From Alisma plantago-aquatica (Eukaryota; Streptophyta; Magnoliopsida; Alismatales; Alismataceae), in assembly GCA_963693085.1 (NCBI GenBank), contig OY856409.1:1166932749-1166996748 (forward strand): a stretch of 64,000 bases of DNA. Direction: 5' to 3'. Under the pieces are notes generated by a model that was not told where the DNA came from, did not search any database, and was given only the letters and a program-made list of their open reading frames with translations. Made by a program: the position numbers and the translations under genes. Shown piece by piece: positions 25,335 through 37,089 of the stretch. Each line of letters opens with the position of its first letter. Within the stretch, counting starts at the first letter, position 1.

Positions 25335-26836
25335 TATCTTCTCATCGTATGCTACAATGGAGATCAGGTGGAAGGTTGGAGTTCCATCTCCTCATTTTCT
25401 CCACGGTCTGAGTCATATGAGAGGTCATTCAATCTGTATAGGAGTGGCAAGAGCAACTACTAGTTCATTTTCTTCCTTCTAGCCACAACCATGACGTGGG
25501 CATGGTCAAAACTCATCATCTCTGTTCACTCATGATGTTTCGCCTAACCATAGCTTGGAGAGAGGCTTTTGGCCATCAGATCATCCACATCCAAGGGTTT
25601 GGATTAGAGTACTAACTAGGCCAATCTTTGGCACTCCTCAAATAGAAGGGCAGTATGTCCAATACATGTTTGTGGTACTCATATAACATCCAAAACCTTG
25701 GCTAAATTGTAATTACTTAGCTGCATCAACCATCAATAATCCACATCATTTCATGGATTTCAATCTTAGATAACTTCGTCTAGGAACATAAAAATATTAT
25801 AATACTTTAACCGTAGATTTGTCCTAACTCGAGCTTCATTATATACAACTTTGGTACCGAAACTCAACTATTTAACATGTCAATTAAATATATCAAGAAG
25901 GTATAAATTAGGGATATTAATCATGACATCATCATCAATTGACATCAAACTCTATCAAAACACTTAAAATTCTTGATATAATCCAAAAATATGTATTTGC
26001 TTATCTCATTAGACAGTTCAGGGAAAAGGTTCACTCCATTAAAAACTTGGTGTATTGTTATCAAATATATAATTCTAATTAATGCTATCAAGAAGTTTTC
26101 ATGAATAAAATTACCATTTTCAACACACTTTCTCTTATATGATTGATAATGGCATGCACACCTTTCTTAAGTAAGACTCAATGTTCCAAGTTATATGCTA
26201 AAGGTTAATGTTAAGTAAAAGTTATTTGATTAATGTTGTTCATTATGGTAAAGGTTAATGTCAAGTAAAAGTTAATTGATTAATTTTGTTCGGTCCAAGG
26301 TATTTACCTCTAGGCACATATTTAATCTCTTTATACTAATTTCATGTTCAATATCTTGAGAGAGATGTTATTTATCAAGATCGTGAGAGAAATGAGCACT
26401 TTGATGCATAGATTTTCAAGCTATTGAGAGTAGCATCAATTATCAATCTTTATGTGAGCAATAAAATGGATGCAGGAAAAATAGTGAACCCAATATCATA
26501 ATATAAATGATAAAGAGAAATAAAGATAAGGATATATGATAACAAAATCCTTCAATGTTTTCTTCATGTTCCTCAAATGTATAGCATATTTCCTATTCAT
26601 ATAGTATTACTTATTCCCGCTTACACGATAATGTTATTCATTTGAATTTGCATGGTTAGGGATGTGATGTTTGCAAGAGAGAAGGACAATGGAGCTTATA
26701 CCAAGAGCAAACATGTACATTGAGGGGAAGGATAAGAGTCTAACGTGGGGTGCCAACTATAATGGAACAATTAATTTATATTTAATTCCAAGTGAAGAGA
26801 ACCATGTATTAGTTTAAATTTCAGGTTGTCCTTTAT
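25335..26836. other. No recognisable gene
   Basis: AT-rich, with short direct repeats near 26.2 kb (GGTTAATGT(T/C)AAGTAAAAGTTA occurs twice about 60 bases apart). It may be the 3' part of the long gag-only-element LTR. Confidence 0.4.
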
Positions 26837-27003
26837 GTACCTTGATACGTGAGAACTATTATGCTATCCTATGTTGGTTGACCAAATTTTAGTTTCACAC
26901 AATGATACGTGAGAACTATTATGCTATCCTATGTACCTTGATACGTGAGAACTATTATGCTATCCTATGTTGGTTGACCAAATTTTAGTTTCACACAATG
27001 ATT
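26837..27003. repeat. 97-bp tandem repeat (about 1.7 copies) with a shared inner word
   Basis: GTACCTTGATACGTGAGAAC begins at 26837 and again at about 26934. Each full unit also contains a second GATACGTGAGAACTATTATG, so that word occurs three times. Copies are almost identical, so the duplication is recent. It sits 80-240 bases before the end of the gag-only-element LTR. Confidence 0.9.
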
Positions 27004-27082
27004 AACATGTTTGTGACATCCCTCTTGAGAATATGCTTCGACTCAATATTTAATATTTTTGAAAAATTAGGATGTAACAATA

Positions 27083-27092
27083 TGGTATCAGA
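27083..27092 (+). other. Primer-binding site, initiator tRNA-Met type
   Basis: TGGTATCAGA, the first ten bases of the common plant PBS TGGTATCAGAGC, starts three bases after the inferred LTR end GGATGTAACA. It supports the 27079 boundary. Confidence 0.6.
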
Positions 27093-27159
27093 TAAAAAAA
27101 GAGTATACTTGGCCACAACATTTTCTCAAAATCTCATATAATCTATGTTCCCTTTTGTA

Positions 27160-28330
27160 GATGGCTCCCAAGAAGAGGCTTGATAAGGGTAGGGCACATG
27201 GATGGAGAGGAACACTCCTACAATGTGCAGAGCGGCCATTATGTTTTTGGAGGGGCCAACCCTAATGGTATCCCTAATATGCCATTGGATGTTCTTGTCA
27301 AGTCTATTATAGATGTCCTGATTGGTCACAATGTGAGGCCCCAAATTTTGAGAAACTAGGAACTGGCTATAGTAGATTTTCTAAAGATCACACTAGAGCC
27401 CTTTTCTAGAGAATTTGATATGGATATAGTAAGTTATGCAAAAGATTAACTTCTCAGTTACAAACTTTGTTTCCATAATTTAGATGCCCTGAGAATACCC
27501 AAGTCAGCTTTGGGACACAAATTTTTTAAACATGTGGGAAAACTTCACAAATGCCCAAGGGCCTAATACTTAGCGTTGATTTGAAAGAGTTCACCACTAC
27601 CTTCCAGAATCATTTCACCTTGAAGGCTATAATATAGAAGAAAAATGTCGAGTTCCAATGTTTGAAATAGCATGGTGATACCACAATCAACAAATATACA
27701 ATGAAGCTCCATAAGCTGCAAAAATATGGTTGCAGCTTGGATGAAATGTGTTTGGCAAAGAAGTTCATGCATAGACAGAACCTTGATCCAAGCCACGCTC
27801 TGAATGAGTGTAGCATGAAAATGCAAGACACACTTGAGGTTGTCTTGGATCTAGAAGATCACCCTTGAAGGACATGGAAGAAAGATGATGACAACTAGTC
27901 CCACATGAAACCAGAAAACCATAATAATAAGAAGAGAAAAGTTTTAGAAGAACCCCTTCACAATAAGCCTTTCTGTACCTACATTAGGTTTCATGGTGGG
28001 GTATGAAGGTTTGACATTAGAGTTTTCTACCATTGTGGGGGTCAAGTATAAGAAGTTTGGATGCCCCAAATTAAAATCAAGGAAGGATGCAAGACAAGAA
28101 CCTAATCCAAATAGGATGAAAGACAAGATCCTAATCTAGATCAACCAAAAAAGAGATAATAAAAATTCTTTGCAATGATTGATGATGAGATAAAAGAAGG
28201 TAACAATGAAGGTATGATCTAGTTCAAATCCTATTGTTAATTAAATTGATATACTTGAGGTGTTTTGAAAAGCAGGATTTTGTAAACCCTAAGGTGGGTA
28301 GTATGTAGAAATTTTGAGGATCAAACTTCG
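27160..28330 (+). pseudogene. Gypsy-type gag remnant, the only coding sequence of the element
   Basis: Plus-strand frames broken by several stops and shifts show a gag-like order. An N-terminal ATGGCTCCCAAGAAGAGG start lies at 27162. A retrotrans_gag-like core follows at about 27.6-27.85 kb (EFQCLK, TTINKYTMKLHKLQKYG, LAKKFMHRQNL). At about 28030 a CCHC-like segment (YHCGGQ then, after a shift, KKFGCP) appears. No protease, RT or integrase follows. Instead a purine tract (ATGGGGTGGGTAG) and the 3' LTR start at 28347. Minus-strand frames at 27563-27831 are shadows of this region. Confidence 0.6.
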
Positions 28331-28346
28331 ATGGGGTGGGTAGACC

Positions 28347-29905
28347 TGTAACATCCCAAATTGATTAAAATAAGTTTATGGTATTAATTTAAATTTCTGC
28401 ACAGATTAAATCTGAATATTGGACCTTAATGCAAAAAACTCCAGGTAAATAATTATTCCTTTAAATATTATGAAAGATAAATTACATAAGTTATCTCTCT
28501 CCCCCTTTTATGATGATAGTTAATTCAATATTCTTTAACATTGAAGTGATATTCGACCTCATATGATCCCTGATCAAATAATTTTGGAGATAATTCCTAT
28601 GGTTTAAATCCCTAACTATATTGATTATTTCCTTAAATATGTTGATTTCTTATAGTTTTTGATTGATTTAATGTGATGCAGCCCCTTTAGTAAGAGTTTC
28701 CTTATGAGTCAGACTCTAGATCTACGAGATATTTGTGTGATAGGGTCATCCCCCTCGCATGGCTTACCTATTTTTCTTGGACTCTGGGATTTGTGATCTA
28801 CCTCCCTTGCTAACTCTCCCTCTCTCATCAATCTTTCCACAAAAAAATTGCCTGTCTAGTGTTTTTAGGTCCATATAAACTCAATGACTCCTATTTTGAT
28901 AGTGTATCCTACATCCAGACCCCACATGACGCTGAACTCCTTGTTCAATTGGAACTCAACCTCCCATGACCTCTAACAACAATAAGACCCCCTCCTTTAT
29001 ATAACCAACATACCCAAAATTATGTTTTTGTCCTCAGAGACTTTCCCATTTGCTCACATTTGCTTACAATCCATAAGGTTGTTCTCCACACGAACCCAAC
29101 TTTTGCTTCTCAAAAAATTTCTTCAACACAAGGACTCTCACCTTCGTCACACTAGTTGAAGTTGTGGATCAATTCCCCTATCATCTGGAACACCTTGAGA
29201 GCTTGCCATTTTTTCCCATTTTGTATGTTTCTAGTTTTTCCCTCTTTCTATGTTATAATGCATGGATCTTTTTTGCCCAACCTGATGGTGATTCCTGGTG
29301 TTTTTTCCATGAACTACTTCCATTTTGTGAAGCAAAGCTACTCATTCTCTCAGTTTTTGGTTTGAATTGTGCTTCGACTCCTCACTGTCGTAGCCTTCTT
29401 ACTGTAGTGACTGAGAAATGACTATATGTTTTTGGCCAACCCAGGTCTTTAATTGTGAGTTTTTATGACCGATGAACCTCAAAGAGGTCTTTTGTCTAGT
29501 TCTGATCAAGTTCCAAGAGAGTTTGGGTTTCCTCCTGGAGTTTTCTATCGATTTTCAAGCTCTAGAAGGTCATGTTCATTGTGTGTTAAGAGCAAGATGC
29601 AGGTAGCAATTTTACATTTTTCCCAAAGAAAAATTGATGTCTTTCACACTTACAATGATTTTTTTGGCATTTTGTGTTGCTTTCTCTATGGTGTTCTCAT
29701 AGGGAGAGCACACCCTTTTTTCCAGCTAGTTGTACCCAATTGGGCCACCATAGAGTGGGCCCTAGTCTTGGTTAGACAACTAGATTGTGGATAATGTTGT
29801 ACACATGTCTTTTCTCTATTTTCTGAATGGACATGGTTTTAAAACTCAAATAAAATCCATATGATGCTAGATAATTTCTTGTAAATAGTCATTAGAAAGC
29901 TTTTT
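28347..29905 (+). repeat. 3' LTR of the gag-only element, truncated
   Basis: It starts TGTAACATCCCAAATTG directly after a purine-rich tract at 28330-28346. It matches the 5' LTR pieces at 15898-16050 and 21307-22700, in order and orientation, with many substitutions, so the insertion is old. Being free of the LINE, it shows what the 5' LTR looked like before the RTE insertion. The plus frames at 29156-29421 and 29465-29794 have homologues in the other LTR and are not genes. The right end is lost where the Sirevirus-like fragment begins. Confidence 0.65.
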
Positions 29906-29909
29906 GAAT

Positions 29910-30490
29910 AAGGTATTGACCTAAGTGTTATACATTGCCCATATTTTGATGGTGACTTAACCATTCCATTCATATGTAACAAATATGTCAATTTGAGATT
30001 GATTTCAAGTATTAGGTACATGAAAATGATCAATTCAATCAGCCCTAGCTCGGTCTACTTCAAGTTAAAAGCAATGCAAATGCACTTTTGTGGAAATAGC
30101 CCGAAACAACTTAGGTCAATTTTTGTAACCTTTTGTATTGATTCTAAGATTTGTAACTAAGATGAGAAAAAAATCAAAAGCACTTAATTCAAACATTAAA
30201 TCACTCCAAATAAAATTTCTAAAATTTATCACAGAGTGCCTATTCGATCGAGTTTCATCCTTGATAAACTCGAGAAACACCCTTGATGAATTTTGGGAAT
30301 GTCTAGGTTTGGCTAAGTTTATCTCAGGACAAACTCAAGTAATACCCTACACTAGAAAAATAGATTTAAGTGAACAGGTGAGTTTCATCCAGGATAAACT
30401 TGACCAATACATCAAATTTACTTTGTCACATAGTGCAATCTTTCGAGTTACCTTTATTGAAAATTGACCAACCACATTGTACAGAATATG
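29910..30490 (+). repeat. Degenerate Sirevirus-like LTR fragment
   Basis: The first ~70 bases match, in the opposite orientation, the outer end of the young Copia LTR described below: TATTGACCTAAGTGTTATAC against that LTR's TGTTGACCTAGGTGTCGCAC, continuing through CATTGCCCATATTTTGAT and CATTCCATTCATATGT. Further on are two hairpin modules of the same style, CGAGTTTCATC...GATAAACTCGA (about 30248-30273) and GAGTTTCATCC...GGATAAACTTGA (about 30379-30403). The 109-codon plus frame at 30138-30467 overlaps these and is probably not a gene. The fragment is cut at both ends. Confidence 0.6.
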
Positions 30491-30504
30491 CAAAAATAGT
30501 GATT

Positions 30505-31973
30505 CTATATGTTGTGTGCTGATGTAGGACAAGAACATGATTTCTTGTGCTTCATGAAAGCTTAAGAAACACAAGGAGAACTACCCAACCCATGATATGG
30601 AGCTAGCTGTAGTGGTCTATGCATTGAAGATCTAGAGGCACTACCTTTATAGAGATAAGTGTCAGATCATCACAGATCAGAAGAACCTGAAGTACATCAT
30701 TTTGCAGTAGGAGATGAACACACGATAGAGATGCTATATGGAGTTAATCAAAGACTACAACTGCACAATTGATTACCATCCAAGAAAGGCGAATGTTGTG
30801 GTAGATGTGCTAAGTAAGAAGTCTTCTTTGTCATCTTTAGCAGACGGCACAATTGTGCTCTTTGGTGTGCCACAAGCGAGACATGTTGGTCTCCTTATGC
30901 CAAATGAATGTTCAGTTGGAGGTGTCTATGTTGGATGGTCTATTGGCATAGTTACAGGTGAAGGCTACGTTGAGGCAATGTGATGCACAACAGGGTGATA
31001 TTGTGATAGAGCAGATACGTTCAGAGTTCGACAGAAGATGTGATAGTTGGCTACCATAGTAGAGTTGTGGTTCTTGATGCTTATAATTTGAGGAGGATGG
31101 TTCTCAAAGAGGCTCACTCTTCAATGTACGCTATGCACCCAGGTAGAACAAAGATGTAGCATAATCTTTAAGATTTGTATTGGTGGCCTGGCTTGAAGAA
31201 TGACATGGCAGAGTTTGTTGCAAGGTGTCTAATATGTCAGTAGGTTAAGGTGGAGCATCAAGAGCCAGTAGGTATGTTGCACTGTTGTCTATACCACAGT
31301 GGAAATGGGATGATATCTCTATGGACTTTGTGGCTAGACTACCCAGGACAACCAAAGGTCATGATTCCATTTGGGTGATTGTCGACAAGTTGACCAAGTC
31401 AACACACTTTTTGTCTATGAAGACAATGTATACAGCAGAGAGGCTTGCTCATATATATGTTGATGATATTGTGTGTTTTCATGGTACCCCATCTACTATC
31501 ATGCCAGATAGAGGACCTCAGTTTAACTTGGAGCACTTGCACACGACTATGGGAACTCAGTTGAAGTTCAGCACAAAGTTTCATCCTCAGATAGATGGCT
31601 AGACTGAGAGGACAATATACACATTAGAGTATTTGTTGAGAGTCATTGTGTTATAGTTTTATGTAATTTGGGATGTACATCTCAGTGTGATAGAGTTTTC
31701 CTACAATAACAGTTATCTGTGGAGCATCAACATGGCATCTTATGAGGCATTATACAGGAGGCATTGCAAATCATCATTGTGTTGGTATGAGACTGATGAG
31801 TATCATCTTCTAGGTCTTGGGATTGTACAGCAGATGACCGAGAAGATCAATGTGATTCAACAGCAGTTGAAGACCGCACAGGCCATGTGGGATCTTGAGG
31901 AAGAGATGTGGGGGAAGTACCTGTCTCTTTTCGTGTAGGATTGGAGGAAAAATCCTTATTAGGGGTTTATGGT
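30505..31973 (+). pseudogene. Gypsy (chromodomain clade) pol 3' fragment
   Basis: It aligns to the second pol copy at 61.17-63.07 kb. The fragment starts in RNase H (after a VLIQDKN-like phrase) and continues through the RNase H tail YHPRKANVVVDVLSKKSS (30738-30983 frame). The integrase zinc region follows, then the integrase core SMDFVARLPRTTKGHDSIW...PDRGPQFN (31285-31602), and a short tail EEEMWGKYLSLFV (31687-31938). About 420 bases between the integrase tail and the chromodomain end, present in the right copy, are missing here; the junction falls in a GCACA/CCACA-like microhomology. Stops break every domain. It flows without interruption into the LTR at 31974. Confidence 0.85.
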
Positions 31974-32309
31974 TGTAAGTCCCCTAACCTATCTTAGTTC
32001 TTGGGTATGCTTTCTTTTCTATAATCCTTGGATATGTTTTCTTATCATGTGACATGCTTATGTTTAATGTTTGGTCTTGCTTGAATGCTATTTGAGCTAT
32101 GTTTGTTTGTTTTTTACCAAATTGCAATTTACCCATGTTGAGGGGTTATCTTGCAATTTGTCACATGTAGAGTGTTCCCTTAGTGCTTTGGCATCTCAAG
32201 ATAGATAAAGTTGCATAGGGGCACCTTAGTTGAACCTTGGATGAGTGGTGGCACCCTTAGGGTGATTAGGGTTTCTAGGGTTTTGAGTGCCTCGACCTTG
32301 GGTACCTTG

Positions 32310-34060
32310 GTGGTTGTAGCGACCTATGTTGTGACCTAGTGGGTGTTTTGGTGTGTCTTGACTGAGACACTTCCCTTGGTGTTCTTGTCTCAACCATTAT
32401 GGTCTAGGGTAAGTTTTAGGTCGAGACAATGGTCTCCTTGAGGTGTGTCTCGACCTAGGGTTGGTGATCCTTTCTATCTCGACCGAGACAAGTTGCTTTG
32501 CGCTTGTTTCGACCTCCCTTGGTTTTTCTCAACCATGACCTATATGTGGTTGAACTTGAGAGGTCAAGACCCAACATAGGTTATATCACCATCCCGTGCA
32601 TTCATGTTTAAGTGGTTGCATGTTGGTTTCTGGCGTGGACAAGTGTTTCTTTGGTGCCTTTTGGTGTTGACACATCATCTATACCTTACTTCCCTCCTCC
32701 TATGGGTATATAACCCCCTTTCTCTCCATGCTAATGATCTTTTGTGGCCATCCTTCTTCTCCATTCCCTTGTGACCATCCTTGGATCTTGGTGGAGAAAA
32801 CAAGGTGTTGTTCTAAGTGCTTTGGATGTGGATCATCCTTGCATGTGGTGCCTTGAAGCTTGATCTTCCTCCTTGTGGTGGTTTCTTTCATTGGTAAGTA
32901 GTTATATCATCTTGATCACGTTTTCCCTCAGAACCCCCATATTCTTCTTCCTCTTTTCTTGGCCATAGAATACGGTTCTACCCTGACAGTCACCTTTAGA
33001 GAAACTCCTCCTCACAAAGGCCATAGCATGTGGTTTTACCATGGTGGTAACTAGTGGGAGGGTGTTTTCTTCTCTTTCCTCCTTTCTTCTCTGGTTTTTC
33101 CTAGGTTCATTCTTTAACTTTTCTTGAGCTATCTTTTGACCAAGGTTTTCTTCTTTTTGGAGGTGACCTTATGGCTAAATTCATCATCTAGTTGGAGATT
33201 CCTTCCTCCTATGTGGAGCTTGAGCTTGGAGCTTGATTTCTCTACAAATCGGGTGAGTTATATAACTCTCTACCTCCTTCGATCATTAGCACCTTACTTT
33301 TATGCTTGCATGTTCTTGTTTCAATATCTAAATATGATGTTAAGATGGTAGAGATGATCTTGAAATATAGGGTTTATGACTTTGTAGTTTTCTTATGAAG
33401 ATAACTCTCTTTCTAAACCCTAATTGCTAGAGCATGTTTTCTAGTGATCATGAGAGGGTGATCTTGCATGCATCTTGAGCTTTGGTTTTGTCACCATGAT
33501 CTATGTTTGACCATCAAGTTGCCTTGGAGTCTTGGATGTTTATCACATGTGTTTTGGTTCAATTTTCTCTCCCCTGAGTGGTTTTTCTTAATGATCCTTG
33601 TGGACCTTGTTCTATGGTTTTATGATCTTGAATCGACAAGTTTTTGATATTAGTGACGTTTGGCTTCTTTCTACTTTTTGACCTTATTACGGTCGAGACA
33701 TATGTGGGTCTTGTTGTTTTAGAGTTGAGACACCCGTGTGCGACATCGGATCGAGACACCCATGTGTGGTTTTGGTCGAAACACTTTTGGGATGCTTTGG
33801 GTCGAAACACTTTGATGTGTTGCGGTCGCGACGTATTTTGGCTTTGGGTCGAGATGCATGTGCTTGGTTTTTTCATGGCCGCGACCATGATGGGTTAAGT
33901 TTCAGTCACAACCAGGGGTGATGTTTCGATCGTGACCATGTTCCTGATTTGCCTTGTTTTGGGTTAAACCCTAGGATGGTCGAGACATGATTCTAGATGT
34001 TGAGACCATGGTCTATTGTGGTCGAGACCAGGTCCTGTCACGGGCACAACACCTACCATG
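32310..34060. repeat. Dispersed GGTCGAGACAC word array in the Gypsy LTR
   Basis: More than fifteen degenerate copies occur in both orientations. Examples are TCTCGACCGAGACA (about 32487, a palindrome), GGTCGAGACA (about 33689 and 33978), GATCGAGACACCCATGTG (about 33750), GGTCGAAACAC (twice near 33.8 kb) and GGTCGCGAC (about 33823). Many are followed by a TGTG-type tail. The right LTR shows the same array beginning at about 63.39 kb. Confidence 0.75.
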
Positions 34061-35160
34061 GAGGTGGTCAAAAAACCTTGTGCTGCGGTTGTGACACCTA
34101 CCATGGAGGTGGTCGTGACACCTCCTATGTTGCATGGTCATGACACATACATAATACCATGGGATGACACACATATGCACATAACGACGATGATACTTAT
34201 GGCTATGATGTAATGATCTAATCACATTCATCTAATGATATTCAACCGTAAATCAATTCCAAGAATGTGGGAGGTGACTCAATTAGGGTTTGGTGATATC
34301 CTCATGATGTAAACCCTAATCAGCAAAGTGTGTGAACCTGAACCCTAATTTTGGGGTATGTTATATTTGTTGAATGTGTAGAGATATATAACATTTTATT
34401 ATATGCTTAACATTTTATTATATGCTTCCTCTCTTCTACTTGTATGCATCTAACATTGTAGGTTGATTGAATATCATGGCTAAGGGAATGCTATGGTAAC
34501 CTATATGTGATACAGGGAGATGGTCATGCACATTGTACTTGTTGATGTATGATGTTATGTTGACATACAAGAATTATGTGTTTTGGTCCTATGACCTGGT
34601 GATGGCATGATGCCAATTGTGAGGTGATAACCTCTAGTGATATGATTGAGGGATTGATGTTCCCCAATGTTGTGATAGTGGTGGTGGCCTTGTGAATGGC
34701 AATGCATAAGGAAGCATGTGTTGATTATGGGACAAGTTCACACCTTATATATTTTATATCTTCTAAAGTTGTACTATGCCCTCATTCTTGTAGAGTTTGT
34801 TTTGTCTTTATGTGTTGTAATTTGATTGATGCTAAAAGACACTCAATTGGCTTAATTAATCAAGTGGAACCCTAATCATGTAGGTGCCCTATGCAATAGC
34901 TCCTTTCCAGTGTTAGCTTTAATTGCTGGATTGGTGAAATGAGTATAAGTCGGAGCACATATTTTTGAATATGAGAGGGTGCAAGTCAAGTATTTCCTTG
35001 CATTCACAATTACAAATTGTGTGAGATGGTCATGCATGAGTTGATATCCTTATGATATGGATGGCCATTCATGAGCCACTCCTTCTTTTAATAACGACCA
35101 TGTGTGAGCCTATTCTTCTAGCGTCGTACCTATTCCAAGGTGGGCTAGGTGTTATATATG

Positions 35161-35205
35161 TGGATGGCTTGGGGTGTAAATGGTGAGGGTATAGTGTGGG
35201 TCTAG

Positions 35206-35243
<38 letters not shown>

Positions 35244-35919
35244 TATTTAAGTTAGTGGGTCTGGTTCTGGTTCTAGACCCACATTATAAAAAACTAGACC
35301 GCACCATACCCATACCCGTAATAAAAGTGGTTATGTGGTGAAGGTAAGTGGTTCTCTATGTAACATCATATTGTTTAGGTAAGAAAATTTACAAATATGT
35401 TGTATATATTATAATACAATGAGATGTTACTATCATGTAGGATGTTAACATGATATAATTATATTAAATAATGTAATACTTTGTATATTGAAGATTAGTT
35501 GAGTTAATTGTTTATTTATTTGTTTTTGTTGTCATAGTGTTTTAATTATGTAGTATATAATGCTACTATTTCATTTCAAGTATACATATATTGTTCATGA
35601 TTGTAGTTAAAATAATTAATTATCAATTAGATGACTAGTCTCAACCTTATTATAATTATAGTATGATATAATCTCAAGAATTACATTAGTTGGACTAGTA
35701 AAGTATAATATAAATAACATATTATCTACAAGGTTATTTGCATATAGCGAGTATGTGGATCTAACGGGTCTGGGTCCAAGCATACCCATTAGTGGACCCA
35801 AATATGTGTGAGTCCACGAGTATGTAGGTACAAATGTTTGTACCTTTAACGGTTTTTAAAGGGTCTGGATTTGTGGGTCCAGGGGTCTACCCGTACCCAT
35901 TTACAACCCTATGGATGGC
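35161..35919. mobile_element. Non-autonomous hAT element with 8-bp TSD
   Basis: The element is 35169-35911 (743 bp). The direct repeat TGGATGGC flanks it exactly at 35161-35168 and 35912-35919. Terminal inverted repeats are TTGGGGTGTAAATGG and, at the other end, TAGGGTTGTAAATGG, close to the C/TAGGGGTGTAAATGG ends of plant hAT elements. It carries no transposase frame. Both subterminal regions are rich in CCCATA/GGGTCTAG words, with a clean (CCCATA)n run at 35207-35243. Because its TSD is intact it inserted after the LTR formed. Confidence 0.9.
35207..35243. repeat. (CCCATA)n hexanucleotide repeat
   Basis: Six consecutive CCATAC units near the left terminus of the hAT element. Degenerate copies recur near 35308-35320 and, inverted, near the right end. 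Confidence 0.95.
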
Positions 35920-36961
35920 CATGTGTGAGCTGATCCCTGAGCTTGACTATATGTCTTTGTTGTAGTTGAATGATAGGTCTCTACATTGTTTTCTCTTGTG
36001 TTGACCAATAGGTGTGGGGAGGCCATGGATTCTGGCTCTTCCATTGACCTTGTATGGCACTGATTTTTACTTAGCAGTGGTTGATAGGATTCAGGTGGTA
36101 CGACTCAAATCCTCAGGGCAATAATAATAATTAAATATGTAACACATCCGTGTAGCATATTTGCATAGGGTCAAATACGAATAACATTGGTTAAGGCCTT
36201 TGCCTTATCTTTTTACTGATTTGTTGAATTATAAGATGGTAAGAGAAGTCAACTGTTATGCATGTTCTTCATATTCTTTCTTAGAATATAAATTGTTCTA
36301 CTACTCAGTGGTAGCTACCTAGTCTTGCTTAATCTACTTCATTTATTGATTACATATCGTTTAGTCAAATCTACTCAACCTGTTTAGTATGATATCCACC
36401 TGCTTAGTTATTTGTGGTTTTAATATATGTTGGCAGAGAGTTATATCTCTCATTCGGATGTTTGGTCTCACCTCATGGGTTTCCACATCTTTTAGGTGGT
36501 TGAGCATGAGGGAGTAGAGAACGTGTTGTTGGCGCTGAGAAGTAAGAGGACCAGTAGTTGTTAAAAGGTTGGACATGCTTCTTGTGTATAGAATTAGAGT
36601 CATATGTGTCATCCTTGTACACTCAGGTCTTTGGGGAGGTTTTTTTGTATGTATTGATACGAAGTTTTGCCTTTATGCTTACTATTGTATAGAGATTGCA
36701 CATATGTATATGAATAGGTTATCGTGTGAAATTGGACGTGGCTAGAGAGCCAATGAACAATATCTTGTATAATGTTTTGGATAGGTGATATGCAATAAAG
36801 GTGGCTTTTGAGGAATCATGTGCAATATGTTACAACTCTTATGGTTATATGAAATCAGTTTTAATTTCTTGTGTTTTATGGTAACCTAGATTTTTAGTTT
36901 TAATTTTGCAGTTTGGTTTTGAGTAATATTGTTTGTGGCATGTCGAGGTGCCACAGTTTGG

Positions 36962-36972
36962 TTGGTATCAGT
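36962..36972 (+). other. Primer-binding site of the Gypsy element
   Basis: TTGGTATCAGTG resembles the initiator-tRNA-Met PBS (TGGTATCAGAGC) with some decay. It lies just inside the LTR end at 36955 and upstream of gag, as expected. Confidence 0.65.
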
Positions 36973-37089
36973 GATTTAGGTTCACTGAGTCTACAAGGGT
37001 ATATGACTAGGGTTGTGTTTGTTCTAGTTTCCTCCAGTTTATCTTTTGGTCACTTTTGCTTATGCAAAAGAATAAGAAGTGTTGAAAAG

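Larger units (their letters stand above)
15898..27079 (+). repeat. 5' LTR of an old gag-only LTR element, split by nested insertions
   Basis: The first ~150 bases (TAACACCCCAAACTGATCAAAATAAG-like start) align with the 3' LTR start at 28347. The match resumes at 21307 (CCCCTTTTTATGATGATAG) after the RTE LINE and runs to about 22.7 kb, matching 28.5-29.6 kb. Aligned phrases include CTATGGTTTAAATCC and a frame with FLPNLMVIP on both sides. The LTR should end near 27079 (GGATGTAACA), three bases before a TGGTATCAGA primer site. Between 22.77 and about 26.9 kb I cannot align it, because the other LTR is truncated. That part is either the rest of a very long LTR or a further insertion. Confidence 0.6.
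31974..36955 (+). repeat. Gypsy LTR (about 4.2 kb without the hAT insertion)
   Basis: It starts TGTAAGTCCCC after a purine-rich tract and ends GTGCCACA, seven bases before a TTGGTATCAG primer site. Its first ~950 bases match the LTR start at 63073. It contains a dense array of GGTCGAGACA-like words at 32.3-34.1 kb, a duplicated ACCTACCATGGAGGTGGTC (about 34050 and 34109), and a hAT element at 35169-35911. Small frames such as 33644-33898 and 34013-34231 belong to the word array. Long LTRs of this kind are known in the Del/Tekay chromoviruses. Confidence 0.75.

Noticed and set aside
33559..33921. Frames of 61-109 codons with repeated His/Asp/Val words
   Set aside because: Produced by the GGTCGAGACA word array in the Gypsy LTR.
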